The notes beneath the pieces are model-generated. The model saw only the letters and a program-made list of their open reading frames with translations, did no database searches and had not been told where the DNA came from. The translations under genes were made by a program, and so were the position numbers. Positions 16,732 to 24,450 of a DNA stretch of 64,000 nucleotides are shown here, in pieces. Each line of letters begins with the position of its first letter. Position 1 is the stretch's first letter. This stretch comes from Scatomonas sp963930955 (lineage in GTDB: Bacteria; Bacillota; Clostridia; Lachnospirales; Lachnospiraceae), in contig OZ006967.1 of assembly GCA_963930955.1 (NCBI GenBank), positions 1,426,001 to 1,490,000 on the forward strand, in the 5' to 3' direction.

Positions 16732-18417
16732 ATGGAAAAGGAAACGGGATCCAAAAATTTTATTGAGCAGATAATTGAAAAAGATTTGGCGGAGGGGGCT
16801 TATGACAAGATCTGCACCCGATTTCCTCCGGAACCGAACGGATACCTGCATATCGGCCATGCCAAGGCGGTTCTTTTAAACTATGGCCTGGCTAAAAAGT
16901 ATCACGGACAGTTCAACATGCGGTTCGATGATACCAATCCTACCAAGGAACGCAGCGAGTTTGTGGAGTCCATCAAGGAAGATATCCGCTGGCTGGGAGC
17001 GGACTGGGGAGATCATCTGTATTTTGCCTCCAACTATTTTCCCCAGATGTATGAGGCGGCGGTGAAGCTGATCAAAAAAGGAAAAGCTTTTGTCTGCGAT
17101 CTGACCGCCGATGAGATCCGGGAATACCGGGGTACGCTTACGGAGCCCGGCAAGGAAAGTCCCTATCGGAACCGCAGTGTGGAAGAAAATCTGGATCTCT
17201 TTCAGCGTATGAAAAACGGAGAGTTTCCGGACGGAAGCAAGGTCCTGCGGGCCAAGATCGATATGGCGTCCCCCAATATCAATATGAGGGATCCGGTGAT
17301 TTATCGGGTGGCCCATATGAGCCATCAGAACACAGGAGATGCCTGGTGCATTTATCCTATGTATGATTTTGCCCATCCCATTGAGGATGCCATCGAGGGT
17401 GTGACCCATTCGATCTGTACCCTGGAATTTGAGGATCACCGGCCTCTGTACGACTGGGTAGTCCGGGAACTGGAATATCCCCACCCGCCCAAGCAGATAG
17501 AGTTCGCAAAGCTGTATCTGACCAATGTGGTAACCGGCAAGAGATATATCAAGAAACTGGTGGAGGAAGGAACTGTGGACGGCTGGGATGACCCCCGTCT
17601 TGTTTCCATTGCGGCTCTCCGCCGCCGGGGCTTTACGCCGGAATCTATCCAGAAATTCGTGGAACTCTGCGGAGTGTCCAAAGCCCAGAGCTCTGTGGAT
17701 TACGCCATGCTGGAATACTGTATCCGGGAGGATCTGAAGCTGAAGCGCTCCCGGGTTATGGCGGTGCTGAAACCGGTGAAGCTGATCATCGATAATTATC
17801 CGGAAGGCCAGGTAGAGGAACTGACGGTTCCCAACAACCTGGAGAACGAGTCTCTGGGAAGCCGGACGGTTCCTTTTTCCAGAGAACTGTATATTGAGCA
17901 GGACGACTTTATGGAAGAACCTCCCAGAAAGTATTTCCGCATGTTCCCGGGAAATGAAGTCCGGCTTATGAACGCCTATTTTGTAAAATGCACCGGCTGC
18001 GAGAAGGACGAGAACGGGAATGTGACGGTGGTTCACGGAACTTACGATCCGGATTCAAAAGGCGGCAACAGCCCGGACGGCCGGAAGGTAAAAGGAACCA
18101 TCCACTGGGTATCTGCGGCCCAGGCCCTGAAGGCGGAATGCCGGCTGTATGAGAATCTTATAGATGAAAGCAAAGGGGTCTACAACGAAGACGGATCCAT
18201 GAACCTGAATCCCGATTCCCTTACCAGACTGACGGAATGTTATGTGGAGCCAAGCCTTGGGGAGGCGAAGGCTTACGACAGCTTCCAGTTTGTGCGGAAC
18301 GGCTTCTTCTGCGTGGATTCCCACGATTCCAAGCCGGGGGCGCTGGTGTTTAACCGGATCGTGTCTCTGAAAAGCTCCTTTAAGCTTCCTTCTCAGAGCG
18401 GAGCAGACAAGGCATGA
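16732..18417 (+). CDS. glnS: Glutaminyl-tRNA synthetase
   Basis: A 561-residue class I synthetase. The HIGH motif is PEPNGYLHIGHAKAV near residue 35. The second signature, where E. coli GlnRS has VMSKRK, reads VVTGKRYIKK here and keeps the catalytic lysine and arginine. The C-terminal beta-barrel anticodon domain is complete. An upstream in-frame ATG at 16723 abuts the AGGAGG itself, so the ATG at 16732, spaced 9 bases from it, is the better start. Many Firmicutes lack this enzyme and make Gln-tRNA by amidation. The gene overlaps the following regulator by 4 bp (ATGA). Confidence 0.94.
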   Translation: MEKETGSKNFIEQIIEKDLAEGAYDKICTRFPPEPNGYLHIGHAKAVLLNYGLAKKYHGQFNMRFDDTNPTKERSEFVESIKEDIRWLGADWGDHLYFASNYFPQMYEAAVKLIKKGKAFVCDLTADEIREYRGTLTEPGKESPYRNRSVEENLDLFQRMKNGEFPDGSKVLRAKIDMASPNINMRDPVIYRVAHMSHQNTGDAWCIYPMYDFAHPIEDAIEGVTHSICTLEFEDHRPLYDWVVRELEYPHPPKQIEFAKLYLTNVVTGKRYIKKLVEEGTVDGWDDPRLVSIAALRRRGFTPESIQKFVELCGVSKAQSSVDYAMLEYCIREDLKLKRSRVMAVLKPVKLIIDNYPEGQVEELTVPNNLENESLGSRTVPFSRELYIEQDDFMEEPPRKYFRMFPGNEVRLMNAYFVKCTGCEKDENGNVTVVHGTYDPDSKGGNSPDGRKVKGTIHWVSAAQALKAECRLYENLIDESKGVYNEDGSMNLNPDSLTRLTECYVEPSLGEAKAYDSFQFVRNGFFCVDSHDSKPGALVFNRIVSLKSSFKLPSQSGADKA

Positions 18418-19817
18418 AGGAACTGCTGATCCAGCTGGATGGAAGCCGGAAAACGCCTCTTTACGAGCAGATCTGCCGGTTTCTAAGGGAAGAGATACGA
18501 AGCGGAAAGATTTCAGCAGGAGAAAAACTGCCCTCCTCCCGGGCTCTGGCAGAGCAGCTTTCCGTAAGCCGCAGTACGGTGGATCTGGCATACGGACAGC
18601 TGACTTCCGAAGGCTATCTGGAGAGTCTTCCCTGTAAGGGGTATTATGCAGGGGACGTCAGTGAACTGTACAGCCTGGGGCACCTGAATAAACAAGTATC
18701 CTACAAAAGGCAGGCGTCTTCGCCTGCCTTTCGCTATGATTTTGCCCTGAATGGCATGGACGAGGAGAGCTTTCCCCTGAATACCTGGAGAAAGATTTCC
18801 AGGGAGGTTCTTCTGGAGGAAAACAGCGGTCTTTTCCAGCTGGGGGATCCCCAGGGAGAGTGGAGCCTTCGGAGCGTGATCGGGGAATACCTGCACCATG
18901 CCAGAGGCGTAAACTGCAGCCCGGAACAGATCCTTATGGGGGCAGGCAACGATTATCTGCTTATGATGCTCTCGCTTCTGCTGGGCAGAGAAACTCCCAT
19001 TGCTATGGAAAACCCCACGTACCGCAGTGCCTGGCAGTGTTTTCAGAGTCTGGGACATCCGGTACAGCCGGTACCCATGGACGCCTGGGGAATGGATGTG
19101 GAGGCGCTGGAAAAAAGCGGCGCCCGGGCGGCCTATGTGATGCCTGCCCATCAATTTCCCATGGGGACAGTCATGCCTGTTCAGCGGCGGGTGCAGCTTC
19201 TTCAGTGGGCCTGGGAAGAAGAGGGACGTTTTCTGATCGAGGACGATTACGACAGCGAATTCCGGTACCGGGGAAAGCCCATTCCGGCCCTGCAGGGGTA
19301 TGATACCCGGGACTGCGTGATTTATCTGGGCACCTTCTCCAAGGCGGTGGCCCCGGGAATCCGTGTCAGCTATATGGTGCTGCCGGAGAAGCTTCTTCCG
19401 GTTTACCGGGAGAGAGGCAGAGGATTTTCGGCGACGATTTCCAGGATCGATCAGAATATGCTGGAAAGGTTTCTGCGGGAAGGTCATTTCGAACGGCATC
19501 TGAACCGGATGCGGGCGGTTTACCGGGGAAAACATGATCTGCTGCTGAAGAATCTCCGGGAATTCGGAGATATTCTGGAGGTGTCGGGAGAAAACGCCGG
19601 TCTTCATGTGCTGGTGCGTTTCCGAAATGGAATGACAGAGGAGGAAGCGCTCCGCCGGGCGGCGGATTTTGGGATCCGGGTATACGGGCTGGGGGAATAT
19701 CTGGTGGGAGAAAAGCCTCCCGGGAATGGAAATACTGTACTGATGGGATACGGGCCCATGAAGAACCGGGAAATCCAGGATGCCTGCGCCCTGCTGAAAA
19801 CAGCCTGGAAGCCCTGA
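18414..19817 (+). CDS. MocR-type GntR regulator with aminotransferase domain
   Basis: A 467-residue MocR/PdxR-family transcription factor. Residues 1-75 are a GntR winged helix (PLYEQICRFLREEIRSGKI, LPSSRALAEQLSVSRSTVD). The rest is a fold-type I aminotransferase domain with the PLP-binding lysine in YLGTFSKAVAPGIRVSY and the aspartate/tyrosine region IEDDYDSEFRY. Such proteins sense PLP or amino compounds and often control vitamin B6 or amino acid genes. No PLP synthesis gene is nearby. The start overlaps the glnS stop. Confidence 0.9.
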   Translation: MKELLIQLDGSRKTPLYEQICRFLREEIRSGKISAGEKLPSSRALAEQLSVSRSTVDLAYGQLTSEGYLESLPCKGYYAGDVSELYSLGHLNKQVSYKRQASSPAFRYDFALNGMDEESFPLNTWRKISREVLLEENSGLFQLGDPQGEWSLRSVIGEYLHHARGVNCSPEQILMGAGNDYLLMMLSLLLGRETPIAMENPTYRSAWQCFQSLGHPVQPVPMDAWGMDVEALEKSGARAAYVMPAHQFPMGTVMPVQRRVQLLQWAWEEEGRFLIEDDYDSEFRYRGKPIPALQGYDTRDCVIYLGTFSKAVAPGIRVSYMVLPEKLLPVYRERGRGFSATISRIDQNMLERFLREGHFERHLNRMRAVYRGKHDLLLKNLREFGDILEVSGENAGLHVLVRFRNGMTEEEALRRAADFGIRVYGLGEYLVGEKPPGNGNTVLMGYGPMKNREIQDACALLKTAWKP

Positions 19818-19820
19818 AAA

Positions 19821-19842
19821 AGCATCCGTGTACACGGATGCT
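19821..19842 (+). repeat. Perfect 22-bp palindrome
   Basis: AGCATCCGTG-TA-CACGGATGCT directly follows the regulator gene stop. There is no T run after it. It could be an mRNA 3' stabilising hairpin or an operator. Confidence 0.6.
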
Positions 19843-19855
19843 GAGGATATAAAAG

Positions 19856-19921
19856 AAAAGAGACAATTCCAGGGGAATTCCCGGCCTGACAAAGCCGGAA
19901 TTCTTTGGAATTGTCTCTTTT
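19856..19921. terminator. Long hairpin, likely bidirectional terminator
   Basis: A 16-bp outer stem (19856-19871 with 19906-19921) with AAAAG and CTTTT ends encloses an inner stem around GAATTCCCGGC/GCCGGAATTC. T-rich flanks exist in both directions, between the convergent regulator gene and the small membrane protein gene. Confidence 0.75.
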
Positions 19922-19936
19922 CTGCCAAATACGGCC

Positions 19937-20137
19937 TCAGGCCTCTGTGGGAGCGGTGTAAGGAATTTCTGTATAATTCCGCTCGTAGGGGCTGCCTTCA
20001 AATTCATCCGTGAAATCACGGAAATCTTCTTCCAGCTTTTTTCTGGAAAGATGGTTCCTGGAGTACAGGCAGAGCGCGCCGACCACCGCACCGGTGCATG
20101 CCAGCCCCACAACTACCTTCTCAAAGTTCTTTCCCAT
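19937..20137 (-). CDS. Small single-pass membrane protein, function unknown
   Basis: A 66-residue protein starting MGKNFEKVVVGLACTGAVVG, with one N-terminal membrane helix, a basic patch (SRNHLSRKKLEED) and an acidic C-terminal tail. A GTG 48 bp further upstream extends the frame, but AAGGAACGG sits at the right distance only for the ATG at 20137. No named family is recognised. Convergent with the MocR gene. Confidence 0.6.
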   Translation of the reverse strand: MGKNFEKVVVGLACTGAVVGALCLYSRNHLSRKKLEEDFRDFTDEFEGSPYERNYTEIPYTAPTEA

Positions 20138-20255
20138 ATGTTTCCGTTCCTTCTTCCTGTATGGATTGTGAGAAGAAAATCCCACATATACAATGATTAT
20201 ACTCCTTTCTGTAAAAAAAGGAAGAGAAAAACCGAAGGATTATGTTAAGTTTCTA

Positions 20256-21083
20256 TTACATCCCGGCGCCTGTGACAAATTTCCGTATGATTTCAGCTAC
20301 GGCGCTGTGGTTGCAGTCCCGTTCCGCCACATAATCCGCAGCCTTTTTTGTTTCCGGAGAGGCATTGGCTACCGCCGCGCCCAGGCCGGCGGTCTGCAGC
20401 ATGGGGATGTCATTTTCCGCGTCTCCGGCAGCTACGGACCGGGAGATGGGGATGCCCAGGCGGTCGCAGAGAAAATGCATGGCCCCGCCCTTGGAGATGC
20501 CGTCCGCTACGTGTTCCAGGTAGAAGGCATTGGAAAAGGATACAGAGACCCTTCCTTTGGCCCAGGGGGCCAGAGACCGGCGGAAATCCTCCAGCCGCTG
20601 GTGATCCTCAAAATCAATGACAATGATCTTTACCGGGGCTTCCTCCAGATGTTCCAGAAAATCCGGGTCTTCTTTCCAGTCGATCTCGGAATTGGCGCAG
20701 TAGCGGAGGGTTTCCCCGGTGCATCTGGGACAGATCAGATTCCGGCTGTCGTAAGTATGAGCGTACAGACCGGCTTTGGCCGCCTCCTGGAAAATATAGC
20801 GGACATCCTCCATGGTCAGCGTTTTTTTGAAGAGGGTTTCGCCGCTGCCGCAGTCATAAATCAGGCCTCCGTTATAAGTGATGGCGTAGCAGCCGGGCCG
20901 GTTCAGTCCTGTGCGGCGGATCAGGGGAAGGGCCGCAGGCAGAGGCCGTCCGGTATTAATGACGATCCTGTGTCCGGCATCCAGGGCTTCGTGGATAGCC
21001 GCCTGGTTTTCCGGGGATACTTTTTTCTGGCTGTCCAGCAGTGTATCGTCCAGATCTGTAAAAAATATTTTCGTATCCTGCAT
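20256..21083 (-). CDS. Cof-type HAD phosphatase
   Basis: A 275-residue sugar-phosphate-phosphatase-type HAD protein with a C2 cap. Motif I is FFTDLDDTLLDS near residue 8, motif II INTGRPL, motif III ISKGGAMHFL (catalytic lysine) and motif IV VAAGDAENDIPML. The start is the ATG after AGGAGGAACCTTTT. Longer upstream frame is not coding. It lies back to back with the next HAD gene, with 120 bp between starts. Confidence 0.92.
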   Translation of the reverse strand: MQDTKIFFTDLDDTLLDSQKKVSPENQAAIHEALDAGHRIVINTGRPLPAALPLIRRTGLNRPGCYAITYNGGLIYDCGSGETLFKKTLTMEDVRYIFQEAAKAGLYAHTYDSRNLICPRCTGETLRYCANSEIDWKEDPDFLEHLEEAPVKIIVIDFEDHQRLEDFRRSLAPWAKGRVSVSFSNAFYLEHVADGISKGGAMHFLCDRLGIPISRSVAAGDAENDIPMLQTAGLGAAVANASPETKKAADYVAERDCNHSAVAEIIRKFVTGAGM

Positions 21084-21203
21084 AAAAGGTTCCTCCTGGG
21101 GGTTCGTTTGGTATGATTTTAGGTTAGCACAGATATAAGACTTGCGCAACCCGCAGACAGAAGCTATACTGGAAGGGCAGTGTGAAGGGAGCAAAGGATA
21201 ACC

Positions 21204-21869
21204 ATGATAAAAGTGTGCATTTTTGACCTGGACGGTACGTTGACGGATACGGTAGAATCCATTGCCAGAGGTGTGAACCGCGCTCTGGCCGCCCTGGGAT
21301 ACGCCCCCCGTCCGGTAAAGGAATATAATTTTTACGCAGGAGACGGTATTGACATGGCTCTGAAAAGGGCCCTGGCGGCTGCAGGGGACAGGGAAGGAAA
21401 AAGGCTGCAGGAGGGAATCCCCCTGGCCCGGAAGTTTTTCGGGGAAGATCCTCTCTACCAGGTAAAACCCTATCCCCATATTCCCCAGGTGATCGGCGAA
21501 CTGAAAGAGCTGGGAGTGAAAAACGCGGTTTTCTCGAATAAACCCCATCCGGCGGCCGTTCAGGTGGTAGAAGATATTTTCGGCAAGGGATTTTTTGACC
21601 GGATCCAGGGACAGACGGCGGAGATTCCCAAAAAACCGGATCCCGCCGGCGTGTTCCGGATTATGGAAGAATTCAGCGTGAAGCCGGAAGAGTGCCTCTA
21701 TTTCGGGGACACGAACACGGATATGGAAACCGGCCGCCGGGCAGGTATTTATACAGTAGGAGTAGCCTGGGGCTTCCGCCCCAGAAGCGAACTGGAGGCC
21801 TGCCATGCGGACCGGATCATTGAGACCCAGCCGGAAATTCTGGATGTTTACAGGGAGAGAAACCGATGA
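21204..21869 (+). CDS. HAD phosphatase, phosphoglycolate-phosphatase-like
   Basis: A 221-residue HAD protein with a small helical C1 cap. Motif I is CIFDLDGTLTDT near residue 7, motif II VFSNKPH, and the motif IV aspartates follow CLYFGDTNTDMETG. The architecture matches Gph/PpaX-type enzymes that remove phosphate from phosphoglycolate or pyrophosphate, but substrate cannot be told from sequence. It overlaps the next HAD gene by 4 bp (ATGA), so the two are made together. Confidence 0.9.
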   Translation: MIKVCIFDLDGTLTDTVESIARGVNRALAALGYAPRPVKEYNFYAGDGIDMALKRALAAAGDREGKRLQEGIPLARKFFGEDPLYQVKPYPHIPQVIGELKELGVKNAVFSNKPHPAAVQVVEDIFGKGFFDRIQGQTAEIPKKPDPAGVFRIMEEFSVKPEECLYFGDTNTDMETGRRAGIYTVGVAWGFRPRSELEACHADRIIETQPEILDVYRERNR

Positions 21870-22654
21870 AAAGGAGGATCCGGCTTATTGCCAGCGATCT
21901 GGACGGCACCCTGCTGCTGAACGGGGCCCAGAGCCTGCAGCCGGGAACCTGCCGGCTGATCCACGAGCTGACCAGAAAAGGCGTGTATTTTTTCGCCGCC
22001 AGCGGCCGGCAGTATCCAAATCTTCAGCGCCTGTTTGCCCAGGTAAAGAGCGAGATCGGCTATATCTGCGAAAACGGCTGTCTTAGTTTTTTTCAGGAAG
22101 AACGGATCCATAAGGAGGTTATGGATCGAAAACTGGGCCAGGAGATCCTGCAGGCGATCCAGGAAAGGGAGGGCAGCGAGATTCTCCTTTCAGGGGTCAG
22201 CACCAGCTATCTGCAGCCGAAAAAGATGAGTTACTATTACCATATGCGGGATGTGGTCCGCAACCATGTGACTCTGGTGCCGGATATTTTCCAGGTGCAG
22301 GAAGAATATATGAAGATTTCCGTCTACCAGGAGGAAGGCATCGAGGAAAGCGCCTCCTACTGGAAGGAAAGGTTCGGAAACCGGGTGACAGTGGTGACTT
22401 CGGGAAATCAGTGGCTGGATATGATGCCAAAAGGCGTTCATAAGGGTCTGGCTATGAGGAAGATCATGGAATATCTGGAGGTGAACCCGGAGGAGTGCAT
22501 GGCCTTCGGGGATAATTATAATGATCTGGAGATGCTGGAACTGGTGGGGCATCCGGTGGCTATGGAAACGGCCAAGCCGGAAGTAAAGGCAGTCAGCAGG
22601 GCCAGGACCGATACAGTGGAGCACGCTCTGGAAAGGCTGCTTGCAGAGTTGTAG
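21866..22654 (+). CDS. Cof-type HAD phosphatase
   Basis: A 262-residue HAD protein with a C2 cap: motif I LIASDLDGTLLLNG, motif II FAASGRQYPNL, motif III GVHKGLAMRKIM (lysine) and motif IV MAFGDNYNDLEML. It belongs to the same broad group as the divergent gene at 20256 but is clearly a different paralogue. Cotranscribed with the preceding phosphatase. Substrates are probably phosphorylated sugars or cofactors. Confidence 0.92.
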   Translation: MKRRIRLIASDLDGTLLLNGAQSLQPGTCRLIHELTRKGVYFFAASGRQYPNLQRLFAQVKSEIGYICENGCLSFFQEERIHKEVMDRKLGQEILQAIQEREGSEILLSGVSTSYLQPKKMSYYYHMRDVVRNHVTLVPDIFQVQEEYMKISVYQEEGIEESASYWKERFGNRVTVVTSGNQWLDMMPKGVHKGLAMRKIMEYLEVNPEECMAFGDNYNDLEMLELVGHPVAMETAKPEVKAVSRARTDTVEHALERLLAEL

Positions 22655-22671
22655 AAGGAGGGTTTTTACAG

Positions 22672-22935
22672 GTGAGCGAATACAGTGAAGTATGTGTGAA
22701 TACATTTTTGAAAAATCAGGGCAGGCTTTTTGATGAACCGGTGGCGGAAAGCTATGAGGAGGCGGAGGCCTTCCTGGAAGATTCCCTGGCGGTGGTGGCG
22801 GAGAGCCTGAAGGAAGTCAGAGAATACCTGGAGGAGAGCGGTATGGATGTCTCCGGCCTGTCCGATGAGGAGCTGGCGGAGGAAGGAGAGGTATTTGCCC
22901 TGCCTGACGGGCGGTATCTGATCGTGGAGGCATAA
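22672..22935 (+). CDS. Small acidic protein of unknown function
   Basis: An 87-residue, strongly acidic protein (SEYSEVCVNTFLKNQGRL at the start, DEELAEEGEVFALPDGRYL near the end). It starts with GTG 8 bases after GGAGGG. It has no signal peptide or membrane helix and is predicted mostly helical. It ends 4 bp before the flavoprotein gene, and I suspect it is a partner or regulator of that enzyme, but no family is recognised with confidence. Confidence 0.7.
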   Translation: MSEYSEVCVNTFLKNQGRLFDEPVAESYEEAEAFLEDSLAVVAESLKEVREYLEESGMDVSGLSDEELAEEGEVFALPDGRYLIVEA

Positions 22936-22939
22936 AGCT

Positions 22940-24343
22940 ATGACTGAAAAGAAATATGACGTGATTATTATCGGCGCGGGGCCCTCGGGGATTTTCTGCG
23001 CCTATGAACTGAAAAGGCAGAGACCGGACCTGAAAGTGCTGATGATTGAGAAGGGACGGGCCATTGAAAACCGCCAGTGCCCCAAACGGAAGACCAAGGT
23101 GTGCGTGGGCTGCAGGCCCTGCTCCATCACTACCGGCTTTGCCGGGGCGGGCGCTTTTTCCGACGGCAAGCTGTCCTTGTCCCCGGATGTGGGCGGAAAT
23201 CTGCCGGAAATCCTGGGATATGACAAGGCCCTGGAGCTGATCCGGGAGTCGGATCAGATTTATCTGAAATTCGGCGCGGACACCAAGGTATACGGGGTGG
23301 ATAAAGAGAAGGAGCTCCGGGAGATCCGAAGAAAAGCCATCAACGCCAATCTGAAGCTCATCGAGTGCCCTATCCGGCACCTGGGCACGGAAGAGGGATA
23401 CAAGATCTATGAGAGACTGCAGCACCATCTGGAGGACCAGGGGGTGGAAATGCAGTTTATGACCATGGTGACGGAGATCAATATCCGGGAGGGGGCCGTA
23501 CAGTCTGTGACCACCGACAAAGGGGAAACCTGGTACGCGGACGAGGTGGTGGCCGCCGTGGGACGGGAAGGCGCCGACTGGTTTTCCCACATCTGTACGG
23601 GGCACGACATTGAGACCCAGGTGGGCACTGTGGATATCGGCGTCCGGGTGGAGGTCCGGGATGAGGTTATGGAGTTCCTCAACCAGAATCTGTACGAGGC
23701 CAAGCTGGTGTACCACACCCCCACCTTTGACGATAAGGTAAGGACCTTCTGCACCAATCCCTCCGGGGAAGTAGCCACGGAGTATTACGAGGATGGACTG
23801 GCGGTGGTCAACGGCCACGCTTATAAATCCAAAGAATACAAGACCAGCAACACCAATTTCGCCCTGCTGGTATCCAAAAACTTTACGAAACCATTTAAGA
23901 CCCCCATCGAATACGGCAAGAAGATCGCGGAGTTATCCAACATGCTCTGCGACGGGAAGATCATGGTCCAGACCTTTGGAGATTTCAAGCGGGGCCGCCG
24001 TACCACCGAGGAACGGCTGTGCCGGAACAACCTGATCCCCACCCTGAAGGATGCAGTGCCCGGGGATCTGTCCCTGGTATTTCCACACCGGATCATGGTG
24101 GATATTGCGGAGATGATCGAGGCCCTGGATAAAGTGACACCGGGTATCGCCAGCGACGAGACACTGCTTTACGGGGTGGAGGTAAAGTTCTATTCGAATA
24201 AAGTGGTGGTAAATAAAGACTTTGAGACCAGCGTAAAAGGACTCCGGGCGGTGGGAGACGGGGCCTCTGTTACCCGGGGGCTGCAGCAGGCTTCCGCCAA
24301 CGGACTGTCGGTGGCCCGGAGCATCCTGAAAAAGTTATCCTGA
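22940..24343 (+). CDS. FAD-dependent dehydrogenase, COG2509-like
   Basis: A 467-residue flavoprotein. The N-terminal dinucleotide fold is VIIIGAGPSGIFCAYEL, followed by a cysteine-rich segment, CPKRKTKVCVGCRPCS, near residues 52-67 that could bind metal or an iron-sulfur cluster or be redox active. GAGAFSDGKL and the C-terminal RAVGDGASVTRGLQQASANG complete the FAD site. The family is widespread in Clostridia and poorly characterised. The CIRCE hairpin right after the stop probably also ends this transcript. Confidence 0.85.
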   Translation: MTEKKYDVIIIGAGPSGIFCAYELKRQRPDLKVLMIEKGRAIENRQCPKRKTKVCVGCRPCSITTGFAGAGAFSDGKLSLSPDVGGNLPEILGYDKALELIRESDQIYLKFGADTKVYGVDKEKELREIRRKAINANLKLIECPIRHLGTEEGYKIYERLQHHLEDQGVEMQFMTMVTEINIREGAVQSVTTDKGETWYADEVVAAVGREGADWFSHICTGHDIETQVGTVDIGVRVEVRDEVMEFLNQNLYEAKLVYHTPTFDDKVRTFCTNPSGEVATEYYEDGLAVVNGHAYKSKEYKTSNTNFALLVSKNFTKPFKTPIEYGKKIAELSNMLCDGKIMVQTFGDFKRGRRTTEERLCRNNLIPTLKDAVPGDLSLVFPHRIMVDIAEMIEALDKVTPGIASDETLLYGVEVKFYSNKVVVNKDFETSVKGLRAVGDGASVTRGLQQASANGLSVARSILKKLS

Positions 24344-24349
24344 AAGTTA

Positions 24350-24376
24350 TTAGCACTCATTTTGAATGAGTGCTAA
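24350..24376 (+). promoter_or_regulatory. CIRCE element (HrcA operator)
   Basis: TTAGCACTC, nine bases, GAGTGCTAA: an exact match to the CIRCE inverted repeat bound by the heat-shock repressor HrcA. It lies 7 bp upstream of the htpG -35 box. It is followed by TTTTTT, so in RNA it also forms a good terminator for the upstream flavoprotein gene. Confidence 0.92.
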
Positions 24377-24383
24377 TTTTTTC

Positions 24384-24412
24384 TTGACTTTTAGGGAAGC
24401 CGGGACTAATAT
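24384..24412 (+). promoter_or_regulatory. htpG promoter
   Basis: TTGACT, 17-bp spacer, TAATAT, ending 38 bp before the htpG start and directly downstream of the CIRCE element. This is a vegetative sigma-A type promoter. Confidence 0.8.
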
Positions 24413-24450
24413 AGGAATAGAATATTTTTATAAAGGAGTGTGACATTATC

